A DNA stretch of 64,000 nucleotides from Cellulomonas palmilytica. GTDB taxonomy: Bacteria; Actinomycetota; Actinomycetes; Actinomycetales; Cellulomonadaceae. A model generated the notes under the pieces. It had not been told where the DNA came from. It saw nothing but the letters and a program-made list of their open reading frames with translations, and made no database searches. The stretch lies in assembly GCF_021590045.1 (NCBI RefSeq), contig NZ_CP062221.1, positions 1,984,001 to 2,048,000 of the forward strand, given 5' to 3'. Positions within the stretch are counted from its first letter, which is position 1. Each line of letters begins with the position of its first letter. Below are positions 18,815 through 26,218 of the stretch, piece by piece. Position numbers and translations under genes: made by a program.

Positions 18815-19216
18815 GTGAGCACGACGCCCGAGTCCCTTCCTGCGACGACCCCGCCGGTGACGACGACGAGCCCGGCCCCCGCCACGGCGCGGGCAGACGC
18901 CGGGCCGCTGCCGATCCGGATGCTCAACGACCGGCTCCTCGTCGAGCTCGACGGTGAGGCGGCCGAGCGCCGGTCCGCGGCCGGCATCGTCATCCCCGCG
19001 ACCGCGGCGGTCGGCAAGCGCCTCGCGTGGGCGCACGTGCGCGCCGTCGGCCAGCACGTGCGTCAGGTCGAGGTGGGGGACCGGGTGCTGTTCGACCCGG
19101 AGGACCGTGCCGAGGTCGAGCTCGAGGGCGCGACGTACGTGCTCCTGCGCGAGAAGGACGTGCACGCGGTCGCCGCGCCGCGCGCGACGGGCGAGGGCAC
19201 CGGCCTGTACCTCTAG
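18815..19216 (+). CDS. Orphan GroES (Cpn10) family protein
   Basis: This 133-residue protein has a Thr/Pro/Ala-rich N-terminal extension of about 33 residues before a Cpn10 fold. LPIRMLNDRLLVELD matches the start of GroES, and SAAGIVIPATAAV sits at the mobile loop. VGDRVLFDPEDRAEVELEGATYVLLREKDVHAV gives the terminal strands. A canonical GroES lies with groEL in most genomes, and none is here, so this is a paralogue that may have drifted from GroEL binding. The start is set by the -10 element. Confidence 0.85.
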   Translation: MSTTPESLPATTPPVTTTSPAPATARADAGPLPIRMLNDRLLVELDGEAAERRSAAGIVIPATAAVGKRLAWAHVRAVGQHVRQVEVGDRVLFDPEDRAEVELEGATYVLLREKDVHAVAAPRATGEGTGLYL

Positions 19217-19378
19217 GCCCGGCTGCCTCTGGGCCCGGCCGGTCGCATCCGCCACTGGGCGGTTTGTGTGGATCTCGTGGAGGTCGGTCGACTGCCGGGA
19301 CATCCACGGCCGCCGATGCTGTGCTGACCTGCGCGGCCCGGGGGGAGAGGTCGGTCGCCGGACCTGCAGGAGGTGTCG

Positions 19379-19579
19379 ATGAGCGACCCCGCCGCCGACT
19401 CCCGCGTGCCCCCGGAGCGCCCGCGACGCGCGTCGGACGTGGACGTGAGCCCCGAGCGGATCCGCGCGCTCGTCGCGTCCCGCATCCCGCTCTCGTTGGT
19501 CGCGGACCTGACGATGCCCGCGCCGACCGCGGCCCAGCTGCTGCGCGAGGAGGCGTCCGGCGAGGCCGCGGACCCGTGA
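19379..19579 (+). CDS. Small hypothetical protein, 66 residues
   Basis: The first 22 residues are disordered and Pro/Arg-rich. They are followed by a helical segment (SPERIRALVASRIPLSLVADLTMPAPTAAQLLREE) that could form a compact amphipathic bundle. AGGAGG lies 5 bases before ATG 19379, which makes expression credible and decides this start over the GTG two codons upstream. No family recognised. Downstream is tRNA-Lys. Confidence 0.65.
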   Translation: MSDPAADSRVPPERPRRASDVDVSPERIRALVASRIPLSLVADLTMPAPTAAQLLREEASGEAADP

Positions 19580-19645
19580 CCCTCGTCACGACGACCGGAA
19601 CGAGTTCGCAACCAGTGCCGCGGGGCTGCTAACGTTCTTTCCCGC

Positions 19646-19721
<76 letters not shown>

Positions 19722-19724
19722 CCT

Positions 19725-19758
19725 CACGAGGCCCCCGGTCGATGCCGGGGGCCTCGTG
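19725..19758. terminator. Perfect 14-bp terminator hairpin after tRNA-Lys
   Basis: The arms CACGAGGCCCCCGG and its complement enclose a 6-nt loop, starting 4 bases after the encoded CCA. Confidence 0.85.
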
Positions 19759-19842
19759 CGTCCTCCGGGCCAGCAGCTCCGCGAGCCTCCGGCGGGCACC
19801 TCGTCGTGACGTCCGTCACCTGGCCGGCGCAGCGCGCGCCGG

Positions 19843-19848
19843 TACGCT
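19843..19848 (+). promoter_or_regulatory. -10 hexamer TACGCT, leaderless promoter of the ATP-grasp gene
   Basis: The hexamer lies 6 nt before the GTG at 19855. Confidence 0.5.
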
Positions 19849-19854
19849 GCGATC

Positions 19855-20805
19855 GTGACGACGACCCCCGCAACGGCCTCCGGCACGCAGGCGCGACTCG
19901 CCCTCGTGACGTGCGCCGAGCTGCCCGACCTCGACCCCGACGACGCCCCGCTGCGCGCGGCGCTCGAGGCGCGCGGCATCGCCACCGACGTCGTCGTCTG
20001 GGACGACCCGACCGTGGACTGGGGCACCTACCCGCACGTGCTCATCCGCTCGACGTGGGACTACACGCACCGGCCAGCGCAGTTCGCCGACTGGACCCGC
20101 CGCGTCGAGGCCTCGAGCGTGCTGCTCAACCCCTCGGCCGTCGTGACGTGGAACATCGACAAGACGTACCTGCGCGACCTCGAGGCCACCGGGGTCCCGA
20201 CGGTCCCGACGATCTGGCTCGACCCCGCGCGCAACTTCAACGCCCGCGCGATCCACACGCGTTTCCCCGCGTTCGGCGACTTCGTCGTCAAGCCCACCGT
20301 GAGCGCCGGGTCGCGCGACACGGGCCGGTACCGCGCCGACGAGACGCCGCAGCGGTCGCAGGCGATCATGCACGCCAAGAACCTGCTCGGCGTCGGCCGC
20401 TGGGTCATGATCCAGCGCTACCTGCGTCAGGTCGACACCGTCGGCGAGATCGCGCTCGTCTTCGTCGAGGGGGAGTTCTCGCACGCGGTGCGCAAGGGCG
20501 CGCTGCTGTCCGGCCCGTACAAGGAGGGCTCGGACGAGGGCGTGCTGTACCGCGACGACAAGATGAGCCCCGCCGAGCCCAGCGACGCCGAGCTCGCGCT
20601 CGCGCGCCGGGTGGTCGGCGAGCTGCCCGGGATCCTCGACCTCGACGCGCCGCTGCTGTACGCGCGCGTCGACCTCATCCCCGACGACGACGGCGAGCCG
20701 GTGCTCCTGGAGCTCGAGCTCGCGGAGCCGAGCCTGTTCTTCGAGCACTCCGCGGGGTCGGTGGAGCGGTTCGCCGACGCGGTGGCCGCGCGCGTCCGGC
20801 CCTGA
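19855..20805 (+). CDS. ATP-grasp domain protein, DcsG-like
   Basis: This 316-residue protein has an N-terminal Rossmann-like half (LALVTCAELPDLD; VLIRSTWDYTHR near residue 63) followed by ATP-grasp strands. FVVKPTVSAGSRDTGRY (near 143) is the ATP-binding Lys segment, and VLLELELAEPSLFFEHSAGS (near 283) is the metal-binding end. The overall pattern resembles the O-ureido-D-serine cyclo-ligase DcsG group and unnamed ATP-grasp ligases of actinobacteria. No cycloserine or peptide biosynthesis genes are nearby, so the substrate is unknown. Confidence 0.87.
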   Translation: MTTTPATASGTQARLALVTCAELPDLDPDDAPLRAALEARGIATDVVVWDDPTVDWGTYPHVLIRSTWDYTHRPAQFADWTRRVEASSVLLNPSAVVTWNIDKTYLRDLEATGVPTVPTIWLDPARNFNARAIHTRFPAFGDFVVKPTVSAGSRDTGRYRADETPQRSQAIMHAKNLLGVGRWVMIQRYLRQVDTVGEIALVFVEGEFSHAVRKGALLSGPYKEGSDEGVLYRDDKMSPAEPSDAELALARRVVGELPGILDLDAPLLYARVDLIPDDDGEPVLLELELAEPSLFFEHSAGSVERFADAVAARVRP

Positions 20806-20897
20806 GCCCCGCCCGCCGCGCGGGCCGGCACTCGTGTGCGAAGTACTGCTCGCGAGCCGGTACACTTTTCGACGGCCCGGTTCCGACCGGGACAGTG

Positions 20898-20973
20898 GTG
20901 GCTATAGCTCAGGTGGTAGAGCACCTGGTTGTGGTCCAGGGGGTCGCGGGTTCAAGTCCCGTTAGCCACCCCA
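20898..20973 (+). tRNA. tRNA-His (anticodon GTG)
   Basis: The acceptor stem is GTGGCTA/TAGCCAC and the anticodon loop TTGTGGT. Discriminator C73 and an encoded CCA follow. The G at 20897 supplies the G-1 that marks histidine tRNAs. Confidence 0.96.
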
Positions 20974-20975
20974 GT

Positions 20976-21016
20976 ACGACGAAGGGCGCCGATCTCGAGT
21001 CGGCGCCCTTCGTCGT
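20976..21016. terminator. Perfect 17-bp bidirectional terminator hairpin
   Basis: The stem ACGACGAAGGGCGCCGA and its complement enclose a 7-nt loop. It lies 2 bases after the tRNA-His CCA and before the convergent orn stop. Confidence 0.85.
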
Positions 21017-21049
21017 CGCACCGGGTGTCCCCGCAGGTCAGGGGCGGTG

Positions 21050-21691
21050 TCAGCGCTTCGCGACCGAGCTCGCGGCGATCTCCGCGGAGATGCGTCGGGC
21101 GGTGGCCGAGTCCGGGCCGGGGGCCGAGGGGAACAGCGCGGCGCGGTAGTAGCGCAGCTCGTCGATGCTCTCGAGGATGTCCGCGAGCGCGCGGTGGCCG
21201 CCGTTCTTGGGCGGCGAGGCGAAGTACACGCGCGGGTACCAGCGGCGGGCGAGCTCCTTGATCGACGAGACGTCGATCACGCGGTAGTGCAGGTGGGCGA
21301 CGAGCTCGGGCATGTCGCGGTCGAGGAACGTCTTGTCCGTGCCGACCGAGTTGCCCGCGAGCGGGGCCTTGCCCGGCTCGGGCACCCAGGTGCGGACGTA
21401 CTCGAGCACCTGACGCTGCGCGTCCTCGAGCGTGGTGCCCGTCGTGAGCGCGTCGAGCAGGCCGGAGGTGGTGTGCATCGTGCGCACGAAGTCGCCCATC
21501 TGCTCGAGCGCCTCCGGCGGGGGAGCCACCAGCACGTCGACACCGTCACCCAGCACGTTGAGCTCGGAGTCGGTGACCACCACGGCGACCTCGACGAGCG
21601 CGTCGGCCGTGAGGTCGAGCCCTGTCATCTCGCAGTCGATCCACACGATCCGGTCGCTGCTCTCGTGGCCGTTGGGCTGCGTCGTCGTCAC
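21050..21691 (-). CDS. orn: Oligoribonuclease
   Basis: Orn degrades 2-5 nt RNA and pGpG from cyclic-di-GMP turnover. The 213-residue DEDDh exonuclease has WIDCEMTGLD (near residue 17), the DFVRTMHTTSGL segment, GNSVGTDKTFLDRDMP (near 113) and HRALADILES with the catalytic His and Asp (near 163). A nonconserved C-terminal tail of about 25 residues is typical of actinobacterial versions. GTG at 21691 follows a leaderless TAGGCT element. Confidence 0.96.
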   Translation of the reverse strand: MTTTQPNGHESSDRIVWIDCEMTGLDLTADALVEVAVVVTDSELNVLGDGVDVLVAPPPEALEQMGDFVRTMHTTSGLLDALTTGTTLEDAQRQVLEYVRTWVPEPGKAPLAGNSVGTDKTFLDRDMPELVAHLHYRVIDVSSIKELARRWYPRVYFASPPKNGGHRALADILESIDELRYYRAALFPSAPGPDSATARRISAEIAASSVAKR

Positions 21692-21698
21692 GCGGGTC

Positions 21699-21704
21699 AG
21701 CCTA
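21699..21704 (-). promoter_or_regulatory. -10 hexamer TAGGCT, leaderless promoter of orn
   Basis: The hexamer lies 7 nt before the GTG at 21691 on the minus strand. Confidence 0.6.
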
Positions 21705-21727
21705 GGACGACGAGCGAGCGCGCGACG

Positions 21728-22021
21728 TCACGGCCCGCCGTGCGGACCGGGGTGCGGACCGGGGTGCGGACCCGGCTGCGAGCCGGCGTGCGGGGCCTCG
21801 TCGTCGCTGCCCTGCGGCACCGTGGACGCGACCCACGCGGCGACCGGGACGAGCACGAGCACCGCGACGCCCACGGTCACGGCTGTCGAGACCGACGTCC
21901 CCGCCCAGCGCAGCACCACGGCGATCACGCCGGCGGCGCCGATCCCGACGAGCAGACGCTCGAGCCACGTGGTGAGCCGGGTGCGCAGGTCGACGCGCTC
22001 GCGTCCCGCGTGGCGGCCCAT
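21728..22021 (-). CDS. Small two-helix membrane protein with a His-Pro-Gly tail
   Basis: This 97-residue protein has a basic N-terminus, two predicted membrane helices (about residues 22-40 and 44-66) and an acidic linker (GSDDEAPHAG). The tail is a short repeat, HPGPHPGPHGGP, from a roughly 12-base DNA repeat, and might bind metal. It lies upstream of orn on the same strand, 24 bases before the orn -10 element. No family recognised. Confidence 0.65.
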   Translation of the reverse strand: MGRHAGRERVDLRTRLTTWLERLLVGIGAAGVIAVVLRWAGTSVSTAVTVGVAVLVLVPVAAWVASTVPQGSDDEAPHAGSQPGPHPGPHPGPHGGP

Positions 22022-22155
22022 CAGCGCCGGCCCCCGGGTACGGCGAGGTCACGACCCTGCCCGTGGGGGACCGGCACGTGACCTGCGTACATGCGGACAT
22101 GGTGGCACGCCCCGGCCGCGCGCACCGGCAGCGACGGGGGTGACCCGCGGACGCG

Positions 22156-22191
22156 AGAACGGCGGCCCCCCGGGTGGGGGACCGCCGTTCT
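22156..22191. terminator. Terminator hairpin
   Basis: A 10-bp stem, one mismatch, then 5 further G-C pairs close a GGGT loop. It lies 33 bases downstream of the minus-strand 58-codon gene. TTCT follows on the plus strand. Confidence 0.65.
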
Positions 22192-22224
22192 TCTGGGTCG
22201 TGCGTGCCCGGCGCATCGGACGGG

Positions 22225-22401
22225 TCAGTGCGCGCGTGCGTACAGCAGGAGCAGCGCGAGGCCGAGCCGGCGTTCCGGTGGATGGCTCGCGGCGTGCTCA
22301 CGGGATCTGGCCTGCTCGGCGCGCGCCAGGGCGACCTGGGTGTCGCGCTCGCGCTCGTCGTGCTCGATGCGGGCGAGGTCGGTGGACATGAGGGCGTGCA
22401 T
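22225..22401 (-). CDS. Small charged hypothetical protein, 58 residues
   Basis: It starts MHALMSTDLARIEHDERERDTQVALARAEQARS. This is a highly charged helical segment with Arg, Glu and Ala, followed by a short hydrophobic C-terminal LGLALLLLYARAH that might touch a membrane. A GAGGAG ribosome site precedes the ATG at 22401, and a terminator follows. I do not recognise a family. The same frame extends upstream to 22503, but that part has no ribosome site. Confidence 0.6.
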   Translation of the reverse strand: MHALMSTDLARIEHDERERDTQVALARAEQARSREHAASHPPERRLGLALLLLYARAH

Positions 22402-22596
22402 GAGGAACTCCTCGGTGGGTGGGTGAAGGTGCGGGGATCCGCGACGGCACGGGCCGGGGCGGGGCTGACCGCTCTCGACCACCGTGCAGGACAACCAGAC
22501 CACGGCCCAGATACGCCCGTCACGGGATTATTCGGCGCCGGTGCGGGCGAGACGGCCCGGGTCCGCGGGCCGCGTACCGGTACCCTGCGGCTGCCG

Positions 22597-22672
22597 GCCC
22601 CCGTAGCTCAGTGGACAGAGCAGCCGCCTTCTAAGCGGTCGGTCGCAGGTTCGAGTCCTGCCGGGGGCGCCA
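22597..22672 (+). tRNA. tRNA-Arg (anticodon TCT)
   Basis: The acceptor stem is GCCCCCG/CGGGGGC. The anticodon loop is CTTCTAA, the T-arm contains GGTTCGAGTCC, the discriminator is G and CCA is encoded. Confidence 0.95.
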
Positions 22673-22718
22673 GCAGGGGGCGCCGCCCGGGGGGACGGGC
22701 AGCACGGGTGCCGTCGGT

Positions 22719-23477
22719 TCAGAACGTGGCGTCGACGACGAGCGCGCGGTGGTCCGAGAGCCCGAGGTCGAGCGCGCGGGCGTCGGTCGCGCGGACGTCC
22801 GCGGTGCCGAGCACGTGGTCGAGCTGCCGGTCGGGCTGGTCCACGGGGAAGGTCGCGGCGCGCGCGAGGGGGTGCAGCCCGGTGACCCGTGCGGGCCGCT
22901 CGCCCTCGAGGTTGAGGTCGCCCATGACGACACGCGGCCCGGGCATCGGGTGCGTCGCGCGCACGACGTGCCGCAGCTGGCGCACGTTCCAGCCCGGGAT
23001 GAACGTCAGGTGCGTCCCGACGACGGTGCACGGCCCCTCAGGGGCGTGCACGACCGCCGCGATCGCGGACCGCGGCTCGTCGCGCACGAGCGTCGGCCAC
23101 CGGCGACCCGGGAACAGCACGGGCGCGCGGCGGCGCAGCGCGGGCAGCGCGACGACGCGCCACTCCAGCACCGGCAGCCGGGACAGCAGCGCGATCCCGT
23201 ACGCCGCGCCGGAGGGCTGGGCATCGCCGGTGGCCGCGACCCACAGGTCCGGCTCGCCGTGCAGCGTCGCCGCGAAGCGGTGGTGGCGGGCGCCCAGGGC
23301 GTCGGCCGCGACGGCCGTGAGGTCCGCGCCGTGCGAGCGCGCCTGGTCGCGGTCCACCTCCTGCAGCGCGAGGACGTCCGCGTCGAGCCGGCGCACCGCG
23401 GCGGCGAAGCGGTCGAGGTCCACCCGGCCGTCGGACGTCGAGCGCCCGTGCAGGATGTTGAACGTCGCGAGCCGCAC
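22719..23477 (-). CDS. Endonuclease/exonuclease/phosphatase family hydrolase
   Basis: This 252-residue protein has the EEP fold. ATFNILHG at the N-terminus gives the Asn metal ligand, LALQEVDRDQARSHG near residue 38 the catalytic Glu, GTHLTFIPGWNVRQL near 160 a catalytic His, VVMGDLNLEGE near 190 the Asp/Asn pair, and LGLSDHRALV near the C-terminus the final Asp-His. There is no signal peptide. Substrates in this family range from DNA to phospholipids and cannot be assigned. GTG at 23477 was chosen because the conserved domain begins there and a CACAAT -10 lies 6 bases upstream. Confidence 0.88.
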   Translation of the reverse strand: MRLATFNILHGRSTSDGRVDLDRFAAAVRRLDADVLALQEVDRDQARSHGADLTAVAADALGARHHRFAATLHGEPDLWVAATGDAQPSGAAYGIALLSRLPVLEWRVVALPALRRRAPVLFPGRRWPTLVRDEPRSAIAAVVHAPEGPCTVVGTHLTFIPGWNVRQLRHVVRATHPMPGPRVVMGDLNLEGERPARVTGLHPLARAATFPVDQPDRQLDHVLGTADVRATDARALDLGLSDHRALVVDATF

Positions 23478-23550
23478 GCCGCGATTGTGACCCGGCGCCG
23501 CGCGTACCGCTCGGGCTGCGGGACGCCGCCGCCCGGTGTACACACGCACC

Positions 23551-24270
23551 ATGTCCGTCCCGACGCCCGGCCCGACGTCCGGCCCGGCCCCCGCCGCCGA
23601 CGACGCGGCCGCGCCCCCGCTCGTCGGGGCCGCGCCCGCGCCGCTGCCGCCCGCGGCCGGCGCCGAGACGCCCGACGCCAGGCTCGCGCTGCAGGACGCG
23701 GTGCGCCGCACGGCGGTCGCGCTGATCGACGCGCAGGTGCCGTTCGCGCTCGTCGGCGGGTACGCGGCGTGGGCGCTCGGGGCGCCCGAGCCGAACCACG
23801 ACGCCGACTTCGCCGTCGCCGAGCAGGACGCCGACCGGGCGCGGCAGGTGCTCGCCGCGGCAGGGCTCGACGTGCAGGAGCCCGCGGAGAACTGGCTGTT
23901 CAAGGCATACCACCACGGCCAGCTCGTCGACGTCATCTTCCGCATGGTCGGCGAGCCCGTGACGCGCGAGCAGCTCGCGCAGGCCCAGGAGCTCGAGGTG
24001 CTCGCGGTGCGGATGCCCGTGATCGGGGCGACCGAGATCGTCTCCGCGAAGCTGCGGGTGCTGGGCGAGCACTACTGCGACTTCACGTTGCTGCTGCCGA
24101 TGGTGCGCGCGCTGCGCGAGCAGGTGGACTGGCCGCGGGTGCGGGCCGAGGTCGCCGAGCAGCCGTACGCGCGCGCGTTCCTGTTCCTCGCGGACGAGCT
24201 CGGGCTGACCTCCGACGGCGGGCGGCGGTTCGCCGCGACCCCCGGGCGCGGCGCGCCGGACGAGCCCTGA
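23551..24270 (+). CDS. Nucleotidyltransferase-fold protein
   Basis: This 239-residue protein has a Pro/Ala-rich disordered N-terminus of about 40 residues. A minimal nucleotidyltransferase signature follows: FALVGGYAAWALGAPEPNHDADFAV near residues 67-91, where the GG and DxD provide the nucleotide and metal site. The later DVIF strand carries the third Asp. No HEPN or AbiE partner is adjacent, so a toxin-antitoxin role is not supported. Substrate unknown. Confidence 0.78.
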   Translation: MSVPTPGPTSGPAPAADDAAAPPLVGAAPAPLPPAAGAETPDARLALQDAVRRTAVALIDAQVPFALVGGYAAWALGAPEPNHDADFAVAEQDADRARQVLAAAGLDVQEPAENWLFKAYHHGQLVDVIFRMVGEPVTREQLAQAQELEVLAVRMPVIGATEIVSAKLRVLGEHYCDFTLLLPMVRALREQVDWPRVRAEVAEQPYARAFLFLADELGLTSDGGRRFAATPGRGAPDEP

Positions 24271-24396
24271 CCGGCGTGACGGCGGACGGTGCGGGGGCCA
24301 CCCGGACGGTCGGCGCACGACCGGATGACCCCTTTCGTGCCGCAGCCGCCTCGGCCACCCCCGCGTGGCGCGTTTGTCCAGGTCATCAGACGACGC

Positions 24397-24402
24397 GAGA
24401 AT
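24397..24402 (+). promoter_or_regulatory. -10 hexamer GAGAAT, candidate leaderless promoter of the first dynamin-like pair
   Basis: The hexamer lies 7 nt before the GTG at 24410. Its first base differs from TANNNT. Confidence 0.45.
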
Positions 24403-24409
24403 GGGCGCC

Positions 24410-26218
24410 GTGAGCGCCAAGCCCGGCACCACCACGGCGCAGCCCGCCGGGTACGCCCCCGACGACGCGCACCCCGGCGCGCCCGCGAGCGCGCCGGACG
24501 CCTCGGCGAGCGCGCCGGACGCGTCGGCGAGCGCCGGACCGGCCGTGCCCGACGAGCCCGCCCGGCACGCGGGGCGGCACACGGCGGACGACCCGCGCGA
24601 GATCCTCGCGCGTCCGCTCGCGGCGGGCTCGCTGCTCGACGCGGTGCGTGACCTGCGCCGGGACGTCGAGCGCACCACGTTCCCGCTCGACCTGCCGGGG
24701 ACGGACGCGGCGCGCGCGTCGCGGGCGCGTCTGGTCGACCAGCTCACCGAGCACCTGGTCCCGCGCCTGACGGAGCTGTCGGCGCCCGCCGTCGTCGTCG
24801 TCGCCGGCTCGACCGGTGCGGGCAAGTCGACGCTGGTGAACTCGCTCGTCGGTCACGAGGTGACGACCGCGGGCGTGCTGCGGCCCACGACGCGCGAGCC
24901 GGTGCTCGTGCACCACCCGGGCGACGCGGACCTGCTCGAGGCGCACCCGCTGGTCGGGACGGCGCGCGCGGTCGCGCACGACTCCGTGCCGCGCGGGATC
25001 GCGCTGCTCGACGCCCCGGACCTGGACTCCGTGCTCGACGCGAACCGCGAGGCGGCGCACCGTCTGCTCGAGGCCGCGGACCTGTGGCTGTTCGTCACGA
25101 CCGCCGCGCGCTACGGCGACGCGTTGCCGTGGCGCGTGCTGGAGGACGCGGTGGCGCGCGGCGCGTCGATCGCGATGGTGCTCAACCGCGTCCCCACGGC
25201 GTCGCTGCCCGCGGTGCGCGGCGACCTGCTCGCGCGGTTGCGCGAGCACGGGCTCGCGGGGTCGCCGCTGTTCGTCGTCCCCGACCAGGGGCCGCACGAG
25301 GGTCCCCTCGAGCCGCGCGTGGTCGCGCCCGTGCAGCGCTGGCTGCTCATGCTCGCCGGGCCGGACCGTGCGCGGACCGTGATCGGCCGGACGCTGCGGG
25401 GCTCGCTCGCGGCGCTGCGGCTGTGGGTCGACGAGCTCGCGGAGGCGGTCCAGGCGCAGGCCGACGCGGCCGCGCAGGTCGGGGCGCTGCTCGACGAGGC
25501 GACGCGCGCACCGTTGGAGCGGGCGAGCGCCGCGGTCGCAGGCGGTGACGTGGCGCGCGGCGCCGTGGGTGTGCGGTGGGCCGAGCTGACGTCGCCGCGC
25601 GGGGCGATCGGCTCGGCCGTGCGCGGCGGCAAGGTCCGCGGGTCCGCGCGGGGGCGCGCCGACCGCGAGTCCGCCGTCGGCGCGCTGCGCGCCGAGGTCA
25701 CGCACGCCGCGACGACCGTGCTGACCGCGGCCGCGACCGACGCGGACGCGGACCTGCGCGCGGCGCTCGCGGCGGGTCCCGCCGGTGCCGTCGCCGTGCT
25801 GGAGCGCTGGGCGCTGCGCTCGACCGGCCCCGACGGCGCGTCCGAGCAGGCCGCGCGCGCGTGGGTGGGGCAGGGTGTGCGCGCGGTGCGCGGGGCGCTC
25901 GCCGACCCGTCGCTCGACAAGGCCGCCGCCAAGCGCCGCGACAAGGCCGTGCGCGTGCTCGGCGAGGAGGTCGTCGCGACCGTCGCGCTGGCCGCCGCGG
26001 GCGGGGTCGACGACGCGCTCGGCACGCTGACGACGCTCGTCGGCCCGGCCGCCCAGGACGTCGTCGCCGAGCTCCGCGCCGACCTGGAACGCCGCGCGCG
26101 TGCCCGGGTCTCGCTCGTGCGGGACGACGCCGCGGCGCCGCTCGCCGACCCGGACCTCGCCTCCGACGCCGCGTCGCGACTGCGCCTGCGGCTCGCCGTC
26201 ATCAAGGGGCTGACATGA
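24410..26218 (+). CDS. Dynamin-like/YfjP-family GTPase A1
   Basis: This 602-residue protein has a disordered N-terminus with an SAPDASA repeat (residues 27-42). The GTPase domain has P-loop GSTGAGKST at 133-141, G2 Thr in LRPTTRE, and G3 as LLDAPDLDSV (the usual DxxG reads DAPD). G4 is weak (VLNRVP rather than NKxD). A long Ala-rich helical region follows. It overlaps its partner B1 by ATGA. It is clearly paralogous to A2 at 30.4 kb; VLRPTTR-PVLVHHP and AADLWLFVTTAARY are shared. The two-gene layout resembles DynA-DynB of Streptomyces, which stabilise FtsZ rings in sporulation septa. Here, membrane remodelling or division support is inferred. Confidence 0.85.
   Translation: MSAKPGTTTAQPAGYAPDDAHPGAPASAPDASASAPDASASAGPAVPDEPARHAGRHTADDPREILARPLAAGSLLDAVRDLRRDVERTTFPLDLPGTDAARASRARLVDQLTEHLVPRLTELSAPAVVVVAGSTGAGKSTLVNSLVGHEVTTAGVLRPTTREPVLVHHPGDADLLEAHPLVGTARAVAHDSVPRGIALLDAPDLDSVLDANREAAHRLLEAADLWLFVTTAARYGDALPWRVLEDAVARGASIAMVLNRVPTASLPAVRGDLLARLREHGLAGSPLFVVPDQGPHEGPLEPRVVAPVQRWLLMLAGPDRARTVIGRTLRGSLAALRLWVDELAEAVQAQADAAAQVGALLDEATRAPLERASAAVAGGDVARGAVGVRWAELTSPRGAIGSAVRGGKVRGSARGRADRESAVGALRAEVTHAATTVLTAAATDADADLRAALAAGPAGAVAVLERWALRSTGPDGASEQAARAWVGQGVRAVRGALADPSLDKAAAKRRDKAVRVLGEEVVATVALAAAGGVDDALGTLTTLVGPAAQDVVAELRADLERRARARVSLVRDDAAAPLADPDLASDAASRLRLRLAVIKGLT

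Noticed and set aside
22047..22084. AGGTCACG/CGTGACCT inverted repeat upstream of the two-helix protein gene
   Set aside because: The 8-bp arms with 23-nt spacing are not convincing on their own, and no promoter could be aligned with it.
23551..24270. Toxin-antitoxin MNT/HEPN or AbiE system
   Set aside because: No HEPN or AbiEi partner is on either side; neighbours are a hydrolase and a GTPase operon.
24290..24400. Upstream GTG start at 24365 for the A1 GTPase
   Set aside because: The extra codons carry no conserved content. A -10 element is placed correctly for GTG 24410.
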